Shown here in pieces: positions 38,757 to 50,425 of a DNA stretch of 64,000 nucleotides. Below the pieces are notes generated by a model, which saw only the letters and a list, made by a program, of their open reading frames with translations, did not search any database and was not told the DNA's origin. The DNA comes from Polydactylus sextarius (Eukaryota; Chordata; Actinopteri; Polynemidae), in the NCBI GenBank assembly GCA_016801845.1, contig CM028927.1, forward strand, positions 1,858,001 to 1,922,000, given 5' to 3'. Positions within the stretch are counted from its first letter, which is position 1; each line of letters begins with the position of its first letter. Made by a program: the position numbers and the translations under genes.

Positions 38757-41700
38757 GTAACACTCCGCTCTGTTATTTCATTTTTTTTTTTTATTCCTTC
38801 TTTTCTGCTACTTTCACATTTTTACCTCCAAATTGTTTGATCAAAGTCTGCTGCAGTAAATCAATCAGACCTGGTCCTGGTCCTGTCTTTAAACTTAAGA
38901 AAGAGACGTTACTTACTGACACAAAATGGCTCTTGTTCCAGTTTTCCTCATTGTCCCGCATCATGTTTTAAAAACGAGAAGTAGTGATTTTATCCTATTT
39001 TCATTTATAAACCATGATAATCACAATAGCTGCTGATTATTCAGTCAACTGTCTAATTGTTGACTTTAGAGCTGGTTTAAAATGGATCTGATGTGTTTCA
39101 CATAATTAGTGCTCATTTAGCAATGCTCATTTACTTGCTTTTTTATTCTTTATTTTGTAACTAAGAGGAAAATGATCTAAAACCTCCTCATGTTTTCATG
39201 TTTATTTCACAACTCAGGCTGTGTTTGACTGACAGCTATCCGGTGACATGGACTGCTGTGTCTCATCTTACTTGGAAAAAAAAAAAAAAAAAAAAAAAGA
39301 AAAGAAAAGTGAAAGCGTAAATGATGTTGAGGATTGCCAAACACATCTGTCATCTTCCAGAGCCTGTCCTCTCTCATACCAACACAGTCAAGACGAAACT
39401 CCATCTACAGTCATGATTCTGTTTTCATGTGAACTGAAAAACATGCACTTCATAGTGATTTGGACATAAATGGAACTTTTTGATAAGGAAGTATAGATTT
39501 TATGAAAAGGCTGTAACTGGAAACTTCTAACACAATCCAGTTTAATGACTTCAATCACCCATGATCATGTTGGTACGTAAAGAGTGGATATAAATGGCTG
39601 GAACAGCGGCTCTTTAGCAGCAGAATTGATTGCCGACTGGACTGGTTAACTGGGAATAAATCGACTTCACTTAGCTCGTCTGTGTTTCTCCTCTTTCTCT
39701 GTTTGTCAGAGGTGATTTGTTGGCAGCAATGATTTCCGCTATCATACAGCACATTCTTTTTGATTACTGTGATCAATAGTCTTTGATTGTCGACTCTCTC
39801 TCCGGCGCAGCGAGAAAAGATCTGTCATGGAGATGTGCTGACCTCGGCAGCCCTTACCTGTCTGGGCAAACCCACTGCAGGATTTATGACTGACAGCTTT
39901 GTCTGTGTGGCGCTGCTTCCTCTTCTTTAAGAGGAAGAGAGATACACCCTCGCTACAAAACCACTGCTTTATCTTCTACTGGTTGCTGACTTTATGTTAG
40001 AGTTGCTCAGCGTGTGTCAGTGTAGCGTTCAGCATTTAAAATTCCTTACTTAGGTCAGGCAGCTGGGCCACTGCAGAGCAAAAAGACAGGTCTGCTCTTA
40101 CCCAAAGGCTTTTTCAAGACGACAATAAACAAAGCTCTTTTATTTTTCTGAAGTGCTGTGTGAGGCTCTGTCACCTTAAACCACATGTTTCTATTTATAT
40201 TGATAAAATACTAACGGCGCTGTACTTCTGTGTGGCACCTGACTGACAGGGAAGGAGATAATGTACAGTTTCATCCTGCAGACGACGTTAGATGGAAATG
40301 TAATTGCAGTCTTTCTACTCAGAAAACACAGTATAATAGATGTATCGGAGGATGAAACTGTTCAGCGTTTGGTACGGCTCTTTTTTAGGATGTTATGTAC
40401 ATGACAGCGATGCAGCAAAGAGCTGAGATAATTGCTCAAATGTTTGCTGCTGCGGGCCTTGATCTTGTGTTGACAGGAATGTGAGAGCAGAGAGGTTGAA
40501 AGGCACCGAGCAGTCGGAGTCAGAGTCTCCCCGCCTGGTTATGGCACCTCAGTTGTCCTGCTGCTGTCAGAGCAGGATGATGTAAAGGCATCCGTGTTCC
40601 TCGCCCCGTCCTCGTTAGCGCCGTGATTAACTCATCCATTTTGCTCCGTGGGACTTGTACTCCCTCTTTAATTTCCTTGATAGACAAAACAATTACATTT
40701 TCTTTGTTTCACTCTCGCTGAGCTGCTGTGGAGAAATACTTCTATTGTCTGCGAGGACTGGTCGGCTCCGTCCTCTAACTGAAGTCGAACTAACAAGAAT
40801 AGAAACTGCAGGAGAGAAAGGTCAGGGCGCCACTGCTTTGCAACAAATTACATATTTTACTGTAGCTACGAGCCACAGTTCATACTGATCTATGAATCAA
40901 TGTGCTGATTGTACAGGAGCAGCTCAATCTGAAACAATTTCTGTTTTGTGTTTTATCATAATGTTGTTGTCTGAATCCTTGTTATCGCTGCGTCCCTTCA
41001 CCTTTTACAAACTCAGCCATTATGAAGGACGAGCCCTCGATTGTTTTTTTTTTTTTTTTTTTCTCATCCTCTCTGATGGTGTCATGGACTTGTCGGTCTT
41101 GGACAGAAAATTATTTAGACCTTTATGACTTCCTGTGTCCCAGCGGGCATTCTTCTCTGGAAAAAAATGATGAATTTCACAGTTTTTCACAATGTGAAAA
41201 ACTACACAAAGTGTAACCAGCGATGGTCAGAATGCTGCCATCTTTTCTTTAGAAATCTATCTGTCCAACTCCACAACACTACTTTGAGCTAAGATGAAAT
41301 CTAAAAGAATGATGCCAAAATTGAATTATTACCTGGATTTACACCATATTGTACAAACCTACAGACCCATAGTAACAAATGCTTCATCAATCGCTCAAAG
41401 ACAAAAATGTGCACAAAATGATAAGAAAAGAAAAACATTACTGGATCTGCAGCAAAATATAATGGTTTTGCCCCATCACCAGTACGCACTAGTGTTGTTA
41501 AACTGCTGTTGGGATCAGTGACGAACTCAGGACCCATCCACTTAAGAAGTCTGATGCAAATCTATTTAGTGCTTTCTTTCTACCGACAAATAACCAGACC
41601 GAGATTAAAACAGAAATTTCTTGCCAGTGTTGGATGTGTAGATGTATAGATCCCTGACTGGAGGTGAAGCTATGAAGTGGTTCCAGTCTGTGCAGGACTT

Positions 41701-44362
41701 AAAATACAGTTATCTTATTACAATAATGTTTCAATCCATTCCCAGTTTCAGTGATAACCAGTGCAGGAGAGATACAGCGTGTTCAGCGACTCTGTCCAGA
41801 ACATATGTAGCAGGTTCCAGTCTGAATGTCAGCAGTTTAGATGAACACAGCAGATAGAGCTCAGCAGTTCATCACCATGGTAGATGTCTGTATTGCACAT
41901 AATATGATGCGTCACCTACCATTCAGACAGAATAATAGAATTTTGGCCCCCTCCTCTGGCATCTTTCCTTAAATATTTCATTTGAATGTGAATGCTCGGA
42001 GCTTGACATCATTCTTTACCTTTAAGCTGCATCTGCACAAGCTGCTGCGTCCAGAGCTCTCTGTGGCCCTCTGTTTCCAGGGTGAACGGCTTTTCATAAG
42101 CAGATTTAATGAAGAAAAAAAAATGTAAACAGGAGTAAGATGCTGCCAATAGATATGAGGAACAGACAGCTGTAATCTCCCGCCGTGGGCTGCTTAGCTG
42201 CTTTAGCACCAAGCTGGATCACCGATTCTTCTTATCAGTGTTGGGAGAGGAGCCCCGTGTAAGAAAGCTGCTCCAGTATCTAATGTATCATATGCAAATG
42301 ATGTGGTCACACATACAGATTGGTTTCATAGCAAATGAGATATGCTTAAGGTATAACACCGATGCCGCAGCATCATAACTAGATCATATAGATGCAGTTA
42401 AAGAACTAGACCGTCTTTATTTGTTGATAGTTTAAACTCAAGATAATGTTTTTTTTCTTTTTTTCAAATTATGCAAATAAACCAAAGAATACATGAAAGG
42501 AAAGAGAAGAGACAGATCTGCGAGCAGTGTTTCTTTCCAACACCCTCTCAACTCCGTCACTACTGGTGCTATGTGCAAAGCAGCCCTCTGCTCGTAAAGC
42601 ACAGATTTATGGGGGAAATTAACATATCATTAACATACCACAGGCACTCTTAAAAGAAGGTTATTTATAATTAGGTGACATCAGACACACAGGCTTGCAT
42701 GGAGATGGAGCGGGAGAAGGGGAAGAGGAAGTTGCCACCATGGGAAAGGCCCGGGAGAAGACTTTTTAAAATGTATTAATTTATTTCTTTTTTTTTTTTT
42801 TTTTTTGTTGTTGTCGAAAAGGGGAAACTGGGGCGCCAAACCTTTCCTTTGTGTATTGTGGTAGGAGACATTCGGGGTTTTTGCTGTCCTATTTCTCGCC
42901 ATCAATAACATTATACTGGCCTGCTTCTGTCTGGCCTGAATGGCCTGTGCACCCCCCTGTTACTGTTTACATGGTATACTTTTCTATTGCAATCAACGTG
43001 AACTGTTGTTCTGCAGACGGAAGTGGCTGCTCTACTTTCAGCATCAGCCATCTGTGTGGAATTTAACAACAAAATCCAGATCTTACAAGGCCCCTGTCTT
43101 GACTTGCACTTGTTTAAATCTAAAATATGACCCTCCATACACTCCTGCTGTCTGTGGTTGAAGCATGTGACTGAATCCATGTTGGACATGTAGAAAATAT
43201 GGCGGCTGATTGTTTGGATGCAGGTGCATGATGTTGTCGCCCCACTTTGTCCAAAACACATCTGACCAGAAACACTACATCTGCTGCCATGTTAGCATTA
43301 TACCTGCATGTCAGTGTTAGTTGCTCCAACAGTTTGGTGTAAATTTGAGGAATCGTTTTAAAATGTCTTGCAGATATTTGTGACTTTCCAAGATTAAATC
43401 CTTATAACTGACATTGCCATGAGGTGACATTCATTGTATTGAAATATATTGAAACCCACTGAATGGATTGGCCTGAACTTTACAGACCTATTAATTCTGA
43501 ACTTTATGGTTGACTGAGGACTGTGACAAACCTGAACAGGGATCGTGTTTAAAGTCTACAGTCATTGCTGGTGTTTCAATACATCTTTTCTCAGTGTGTC
43601 AATTACTTGTATAACAAACTGTAATGTACTTGATAACCTTGTACTGTTGTAGAGTCAAATGAAAGTTGTCAGTTGTTAATAACTGGAATCATTTTGCAGC
43701 AAAACTCAGTGATACATAATCAACCACCAAAGTTTCTTCTCTTTTGTATTGAACTACTCTTCTTTACACACCAGTAATTTTCTTGACAAGCCAAACTGGG
43801 TGAAATATAAATATATTTCTGAACTGATATTTTTTCTTTACATTCATTGTTTTGAAAACGCGTCAATATTCGAAACACTTTTCTTTCCTCCTGGTGTTGT
43901 TGAAATTGTTTTGACAAAGCTCCGATCATCACACGAGGGGGGAAAAAAAAAAGCATGAAGCAGAGCAGATATTATGATAAAGTGTGTGAGAGTGCATACT
44001 TCATGTGTACATTTGTCATGAGGACAGGCAGCTGCGTGAGGACAAAACCAATCGCTTAAATGTGACAGCTGCAGTTGAAAGGCTTGTAAGGATTGGCTGT
44101 TCACTGAAATATAAGTTTACAACAACCCACATAAATATTTTCTGTTTGTCTTTTTGTAACTCTGCAGCACAGAAGCATCAAACCTCATTATGTAACTGAT
44201 ATGAAAAAAAAAAAAAACCCTCCTCCACAGTAAATCCTTCCTGAAATTCAAAATACATAAATACAAAAATAAGATAAATGCTCTTGAGTGTGACAGCGAA
44301 CATGCACTCAGACGGAGGATATATGATCCCAAACATTTTTTTTTTTATTTATATTCCACCAG
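38757..44362 (+). other. khdrbs3: Intron 3 (5.6 kb)
   Basis: This GT-AG intron lies between the KH core exon and exon 4. It contains an A23 tract (39276-39298), T tracts (41043-41062, about 42789-42806), a 23-bp palindrome at 41181-41203, and a degenerate copy of a teleost interspersed repeat at about 43270-43545. No gene or RNA was recognised. It ends with a T-rich pyrimidine tract before the exon 4 acceptor. Confidence 0.8.
43270..43545 (+). repeat. Degenerate teleost interspersed repeat (GGATGGATTGCCATGAA type)
   Basis: Phrases such as catgttagcattatacctgc, gacattgccatgaggtgaca and gaatggattggcctgaactt, followed by tacagaccta, match a well-known noncoding fish repeat. It is in the same orientation as the copy at 53090-53330. 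No open reading frame of note. Confidence 0.45.
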
Positions 44363-44509
44363 GAGGAAGAACTACGGCAGAGTGGCGAGGCCAAATACCA
44401 CCACCTGAACGAAGACCTGCACGTCCTCATCGAGGTGTTCGCTCCGCCAGCTGAGGCCTACGCCAGGATGGGTCACGCTCTTGAGGAGATCAAGAAGTTT
44501 CTCATACCA
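44363..44509 (+). CDS. khdrbs3: KHDRBS3 exon 4: end of KH domain and start of QUA2
   Basis: The exon is 147 nt (49 codons, phase 0-0). The peptide begins EEELRQSGEAKYHHLNEDLH, continues VLIEVFAPPAEAYARMGHAL and ends EEIKKFLIP. It supplies the last KH strand (LHVLIEVFAPP) and the long C-terminal KH helix (AEAYARMGHALEEIKKFL), then leads into QUA2. AKYHHLNEDL resembles KHDRBS3 (AKYFHLNDDL as recalled) with conservative changes. The acceptor follows a long T-rich tract ending ccaccag; the donor is CCA|gtacgt, a less standard last exon base (A instead of G), so this donor may be relatively weak. A CT-rich run at 44524-44558 begins about 15 bases after the donor. Confidence 0.95.
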
Positions 44510-44749
44510 GTACGTTCCCTTCCCTCTCGTTCTCTCTCTCTCTCTCTTTCTCTCCCTCACAGACACACACACATGCACACTTTCTCTGGCTTTTTTCCTC
44601 CTCAATGTCTTTGCGGCTGCTCTTTGGCCCTGGCCGTCCAATTCTCAGCCTGTCGACAGTGAAACTTGTGAGTAACAGCAGAAACAACCTGCTCTTTCAC
44701 TCGCACTCTGTCTGTAAGTTGCACTGTAATTCTGTCAAGGCCTTCGGTG

Positions 44750-44814
44750 TCTGTGTGTGTGTGTGTGTGTGTCTTCCTCTCTCTCTCTGTATGAGTGTGT
44801 GTGTGTGTGTGTGT
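44750..44814 (+). repeat. TG / CT / TG compound microsatellite in intron 4
   Basis: Two TG runs separated by a CT-rich stretch, within the 933-bp intron 4. Confidence 0.95.
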
Positions 44815-45361
44815 GATGCTTTGTGGGAAGTGTTGGTTATAACTGGAATAAAAGAGCGCAGGAGGGAATCTCTCTACAGCGGCCAAACCCTCATTGGCAG
44901 CAACATGCAGCATGCAGCTTATTTACTCTTCCTCCATTCATTATGGATGATCTCTCCAATGCTCAGAGCTATGATGATTTACATCTTATGATTAATTACA
45001 CCCCCCACTTCTTCCCTTAACCCTCCACCATGTTATCTATTCTCAGTGTCGCCATAAAACACATTTATTGATAGAGTGGACACATGACAATCATATCAGT
45101 GGTTTATGATTAAAGATCCATTTCCCTGTTAATTATGTGTTTTTAATTTAGCAGCAAAATAACAACTGAGCGAGGAGATAAAATGCAAAAGGGTTCCTGA
45201 GGATTTATCAGCTAGAGATCTGAAATGTTTAGCTGCCTCAGGAGCAGTGGTCATGGCGGTACTGTAAAGTACATTAATTAGATATTCCTGGGGCTGTAGC
45301 CCTGGAGATAAAGGATGTAATTTAATACAGTGTAATTGAAAGCGAGTCTATTGCTGTCTGT

Positions 45362-45416
45362 CTGTGTGTGTATATATATACATATATATGTGTGTGTGTG
45401 TGTGTGTGTGTATGTG
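45362..45416 (+). repeat. TG/TA/TG microsatellite upstream of exon 5
   Basis: TG units, a TA section and a second TG run end 26 bp before exon 5, overlapping the region where branch point and pyrimidine tract are expected. Confidence 0.95.
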
Positions 45417-45442
45417 AACATGCTGCTTCTCTCTGTGTGCAG

Positions 45443-45582
45443 GATTACAATGATGAGATCAGACAGGCCCAGCTGCAGGAGCTCACATACCTGAACGGTG
45501 GCTCGGAGGATGCCAAGGTGCCATCAGTGAGGGGCAAATCAGCCGCCCGTGGAAGAGGGACACCTGTTCCAGGGCCTCCCAG
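45443..45582 (+). CDS. khdrbs3: KHDRBS3 exon 5: QUA2 and start of RG/Pro-rich region
   Basis: The exon is 140 nt, 46 codons plus two bases of a split Arg codon (AG|G). It encodes DYNDEIRQAQLQELTYLNGG, then SEDAKVPSVRGKSAARGRGT and PVPGPP. The first half is the conserved QUA2 extension of the STAR domain (DYNDEIRQAQLQELTYLNG); the second half is the start of the flexible RG/proline-rich tail, usually a site of arginine methylation and SH3/WW interactions in this family. The acceptor is gtgcag after a TCTCTCTGTG tract; the donor is CAG|gtaatc. TG/TA repeats lie 27 nt upstream and 12 nt downstream. The length is not a multiple of three, so skipping would shift the frame (see findings). Confidence 0.94.
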
Positions 45583-48500
45583 GTAATCTGCTTCTGTGTG
45601 TGTGTGTGTGTGAGTGTGCAGCGTGCGTGTGTGTGTGTGTGTGAACTTGTGCGCATGTATGCAAGTTGTTGTGTGTATGTACACTGGTTCAGCTGGGGAC
45701 TGGGTATTATTTACAGTTAAGAGGCTACTGGGAAGACAGTGTTTTTTTTTTTTTTTTTCTGTAAATGGACGCGTGTGGTGTCTTGTTGCACTTTCAGAGA
45801 CAATGGTGTCATTTAGATTTAAAGCACATTTACATTTGCCTTCGCTGCCTTTGTCTGGCACAGTAATACAAGTCACATATTTTTTTTTTTCTTGTGTTGT
45901 GTTTATAATACAAAGTCATGCATGTCAGATTCAAGTTTACTATGTGTTTTAAGCTAGTAGGTTTGTTTGTCTCTGTATGTGTCAGTGGGACCAGTTGCTT
46001 GTTCAGATGCCTAAACAATTCGAGCCAGATTTGCTAAATGTGTCAGAGTTGGCAGTGGTTGCAGTGTGTATGTGTGTGCGTGTGTGTACTAGCAGCTCTT
46101 GGTTTACTAAAAGCAACAGCTCATTACACAGTCAGCTCCTGCACTGATCCCAGGTCTGCCCCACAGGAGCTTGCTGCAAGTGAATGAGAGTTCATAGGCA
46201 CAGGTCAGACTGTGGAATGGAACGTCCATGAGTTGAGTTGAGTTAAACAAAACCAAACCAAAAAAAAAAAAAAATAAAAATTCCAAGTGTAGGAAAACAA
46301 AACAAAACAAAAGAAAAACTTTTTTTTTTTTTTTTTTTAATTGTATGTGAGAAGAAAGAGATGAGAATAATATGCACAAAATATACATAAGGCCCTGGCA
46401 GGCAGAGCGGTGGAGGGATGTTGGGAGCAGCAGGTCCATCTGCAGCAGAGTGCAGCAGGTGGAGGTGGTGTTGAAACAGCAGATGTTCCACTAAAATACT
46501 CAGGCAAATGTAGTCAAATGCAATAAATAAGTGTAAATATTAAAAAGACAGAAGAAGTGTTTTTGCATCCTGTAGGATTTTATACGAGGAGCTGCAGCCT
46601 CTCACTCTATTCTAGTCACAGATATATATATATATATATATATATGTATCAGTGCACCTCTGTGACTACTTTAAATAAAGCTGAGGTCTGTCTGAGTTTG
46701 CAGATTAGAAAACAATGAATTACAACTTGTTTTTGCGGCAGTCAGAAGCTGCTGACAAATGAGCTCCTGACTGACAGCGAGCTCAGTGTCTTAATGTGTC
46801 AGTACAAACTCAGACAGGACGCACTGCACTGCAACAACACAACACAACACAACGCTTAACACAAACCAGACTTCCTGTTTTGTTATCTCTCTTTTTCTCA
46901 CTCACTCTGTAGAAGTTGTTTCTCATATTCTACAAGAATAAATGAAAGAAAAAAAAAAAAAACAAAAAAACATCTTCTTGTGAAGGCAGAAAAATGAGCC
47001 CTGGTATTCGTGACTATGCTGACTGTGTGCAGACTTCAGCAGGAATTACAAAGAAGAGGAGAAACCATAGATGACTGGCATAAAAATGACTGGCATCCAA
47101 ACCAAAGCACTGCTGTTATCTTTTTTTTTTAAGTTGCACTGTGCAACTCTGCAAATGGATGGTTATTTAAGGAAAACTTGAACGTAGGCTTAATTAGGAA
47201 AACTGTTTTACTATTCACTTAACTGAGTAGTTACACCTGCTATTTTGAATGCATTCACACTGACAAGTGTGGGAACATGGAACCTCCACCTACCTTTCTA
47301 TCCATAGTAGGGAATTGTGGCTTTTTCAGTGTAGCCGGGATAAGACTATAGGAAACTGACAGTCAGGTTATCATTATTATTATTTTTATTATTATTATAA
47401 CAGTAGCACTGCTTCCTGTGAATCATCTGAGCCCAATGAACTTAAACTGACAGTTATATACAGAAAGCAAAACAATGAAGAAAAAATGCTGAACATAACT
47501 TGTATAAGAGGTGATAATTGAGTTCATATTACAGTATATATTATACATTATATATCATCTTTAAGGTTACCCTTGTTCAAAAAGCTGCATTGATTATAGT
47601 TAATGTTGAATTTTATTTACACTTCACACTAAAGTGGTTGTTTGCAGCCAATTTAGCATCAGCTTGTTAACACTTCAACATTCCTTGTCGTCGAGTCAGA
47701 GATGTTGCACCTGTCAGAAATGCCCCGCACTTCCTGCACATGCAGACGCAAGACTCATGAGAAATGTCACCTCACCATCATACTTGTCTATGTCGAGAGC
47801 ATTAGGACTCTGTCTGGAGTCAGAGTGGTAACATTCACAGTTTTGTTGTGGCAAACTGCAAAAATCTTCATTTTGTCATCAACACGTCAGTGATTTATTC
47901 TCCTCAGACGTTGATGCCTGCAGCAGTCATCCTCCGTGTTTGCACTGTGTTGCGACGCCATATTGAAACTGTGACTTGTGTTCCCATGTTAGTCTGGTCA
48001 TCAAACGGGAACCTTTAATAGGAAATCAGCGGTGATAGTTGCTCACTGTGGCGCAATAACTGGTGTCCGTAAATGTTAGCAACGCTCAGCCAAATTTGCA
48101 TAAGAGCCTGTATATGTAAATTGCCTCTGTACTGTGTCAGTGAAACCACACGACACAGCTCCTCTGAGACGTCACGAGACGGCAAATAAAAGCCACTAGA
48201 AGACTTTAAAACTCCGTGCTTTAAAAGAGAAGAAAACACAAAGCGTTGTTTGTTCTTTGTGTTTATAAAAGAAAACACACTTCTTTCATCAGATCTTGAG
48301 ATAAACAAGGTCACTGAGATAGGGTATTTGTATTGCTCTGAGTCAGAATATAATTAGCGATGTTTTAAATTACACTGTAATTAGCATTTACCATGCCTAA
48401 TTTGAGTGTGATAAGACAGAAGTCCCACAGGCTTCTGCACAGGAAGTACGGTACAGTTTTCTACATATTCGCTCTCACATTTTGATCTGAAGCACTGTCA

Positions 48501-49768
48501 CATATCCCTCTTTGCTTTGACTTTGACTGGAGTTGTGGCTGGAAGAGAAGTCCAGCTCTTAAAAGCAGAATCGACTGTCAGCTGCTACTCAGCTGTTTTT
48601 TTGTCTCCCCCATGCTTGAGGGCGGGCCAATTTCTATCAAGTAAACATCCACCGCTGTCCTCGTTAGTCAGAAAATTAGATATTTTTTCTCTGCTCTTTT
48701 TGTCCCTTTGCCCCAAATCTGTGATGTTTTACCAATGCAGGATGCAGCACAGCTGAAATGGAAAGTAAAGAAAGAAAATGACCTGGAGAGCAACCTTGGT
48801 GGTTTTCTGCTGCTGCTGCTTCAGATCAGTTAACTGCTTTTAAAAGAAAGCTCAGTTGTTGTAAAAAGCCCAAACAACATTTTGCCAAACCACAAGGTCA
48901 GACTGCCTTTGATTTCCAGCACAGTAGCTTGACTGCTCCCATTTTGATTACAGAGCAAGTTTGACTCTGTGTTGTGTGTTAATTCATCTAGATGGCTGTA
49001 GAGATCACGCTCCTACAGTGGCTGTGTTACTGCATTGGCAGAGAGACAGAGACACGTCTGTTTACCGTTTCAAAAGTTGAAAATCGAACCCAGAAAAGTG
49101 AACCACAATATCTACAACCATGATTTTTAATTGTTGTGAAAATCTGGTTCGTTCCTTCCCCTCAGAGACCAACACCAGAGGTTTATTTCAAGACTGAACA
49201 TTTAAAAATCAACAAACAACAGGAGGAAAACATCCATCACTGCACTGGCAGAAACACCAGATTCTCTTTTTCATCTACATTTTCCTTAATAGAGAAGAAA
49301 GCAATTCAGCCACAAGACATGCTGTGTTTTGAGTAATGGACGTGACTCACTTTTTCTCAAGTGGAGGAACTTGCCCTCCATTCTCCCTGTTCCTCTCCCT
49401 CCACCTACACATATAACCTGATGCTGAATGTATCAGATTCATCATCAAGTTATTTTGGCCGATATAGGAAATTATTTACTGGAGCGTAAGTAGACCAGGC
49501 AGCTTAAGTCTAAACATAATAAATTACACCAGCAACTCATCATATAGACAGGGAAAGTAGTGGACATCTCATACTGATGATATATAGAATAGAATGCTTG
49601 TAATAGTATCTTTTGATGTTTCATCAGATGAACATGTTGTATACAAAGAGAATGTGTGTATGTTATCTGATGCGTACATGCCAATCATTAACAGAATAAT
49701 AGAATATTATGTCAAATCATCCCCCCCCCTCATCTAAACCTGGGCCGGATGTTTGTGTCTTGTGTCAG
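45583..49768 (+). other. khdrbs3: Intron 5 (4.2 kb)
   Basis: The intron starts with gtaatc and enters a TG-rich block within 12 bases (45595-45643). It contains T/A homopolymers (45741-45758, 46320-46338, about 46950-46964), a TA repeat (46622-46645) and an ATT repeat (47372-47399). No gene was recognised. A short C run (49721-49729) lies about 40 bp upstream of the exon 6 acceptor. Confidence 0.8.
45595..45643 (+). repeat. TG-rich repeat downstream of exon 5 donor
   Basis: TG units interrupted by GAG and CAGCG segments start 12 bases after the exon 5 donor. Confidence 0.95.
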
Positions 49769-49949
49769 GAGTCGAGGAGGAGTCCCTCCCCTTCATGCGG
49801 CGGTGCCTCGAGGAGCCGCACCCAGAGGAGCCCCGCCCAGCCGTGCTCCATCCTCCAGAGGGAGGGGGGTGCAGAGAGCCAGAGGCGCCCCGCCAGCTGC
49901 TGGGTACCGACCGGCCCCTCCCATCGTCCAGGACACATATGGAGAATAT
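49769..49949 (+). CDS. khdrbs3: KHDRBS3 exon 6: RG/Pro-rich tail ending in YGEY
   Basis: The exon is 181 nt: one base completing the split Arg codon, then 60 codons. The peptide begins SRGGVPPLHAAVPRGAAPRG, has APSSRGRGVQRARGAPP in the middle and ends GYRPAPPIVQDTYGEY. RG/RGG dipeptides recur (SRGG, PRGA twice, SRGRG, ARGA), as in the arginine-methylated tail of Sam68/SLM proteins; GYRPAPP is a proline-rich motif and DTYGEY starts the tyrosine-rich tail. The region is less conserved than the STAR domain and slightly shorter than the mammalian exon as I recall it, but GRG, RARG, GYRP and TYGEY anchor the alignment. The acceptor is tgtgtcag, the donor TAT|gtaagt. The exon is so GC-rich that all three forward frames are open across it; phase and family match pick the frame given. 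Confidence 0.92.
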
Positions 49950-50269
49950 GTAAGTAGATTAAAACTCTGCATCTAAATGGGGTTAGGACTTCTGAGACCA
50001 TGCTCACAAAAATACTTGTTCTTCTCTGTTTTCACAAGCTCTACTTGTAATAATTGCCCCATTATTTGCCACAGTGTTAAAAAGCACGGTCAAGAATGAC
50101 ACGAGTGAGTGTGAGGATGATCACATCCAATTTACATGTCTTTCATTTAGTTGTTTGTAGCTTTGGAAGACAAACAACAAAGATGAAAGGAAACACACAG
50201 TGTAGAGTGTAGTCGTCGACACATGTGACTAACGCTGTCCTCCAACCAAATGCAATTACAGAGCTAGAG

Positions 50270-50425
50270 TCTCCCCATGAGTGTGTGGGTTTTCTCTGAT
50301 AGTCTGACCTCCTCCCACAGTCCAATGACATGTTTGTCTCTATATGTCAGTCCTGTGATAGACTGGTGACCTGCCCAGGGGGTACCCTGTCCTTGCCCAC
50401 AGTCTCCAGCTCCAGCAATACAGCT
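50270..50425 (+). mobile_element. Degenerate SINE body (GTGATAGACTGG type)
   Basis: Consecutive phrases gtgtgggttttctctgatag, cctcccacagtccaatgaca, tgtttgtctctatatgtcag and cctgtgatagactggtgacc, then tgcccagggggtaccctgtc, match a very common teleost SINE body. It is truncated at both ends and diverged. Confidence 0.65.

Larger units (their letters stand above)
44510..45442 (+). other. khdrbs3: Intron 4 (933 bp), TG- and CT-repeat rich
   Basis: This is the shortest intron. It has a CT-rich run (44524-44558), a TG/CT/TG block (44750-44814) and a TG/TA/TG block (45362-45416) ending 26 bp before exon 5. No coding capacity was recognised; the open frames here reflect the dinucleotide repeats. The repeats could bind UG-binding splicing factors (TDP-43, CELF family); this is inference from family knowledge. 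Confidence 0.85.

Noticed and set aside
44602..44991. Open frames on both strands in intron 4
   Set aside because: Mostly translated TG/CA and CT microsatellites (VCVCV, HTHTH).
45445..45876. 143-codon open frame on the - strand over exon 5
   Set aside because: Antisense shadow of exon 5 and the TG repeats (HTHTHT-type peptide); not a gene.
45958..45995. tttgtctctgtatgtgtcag phrase considered as another SINE fragment
   Set aside because: Single short phrase in a TG-rich area without the adjoining SINE phrases.
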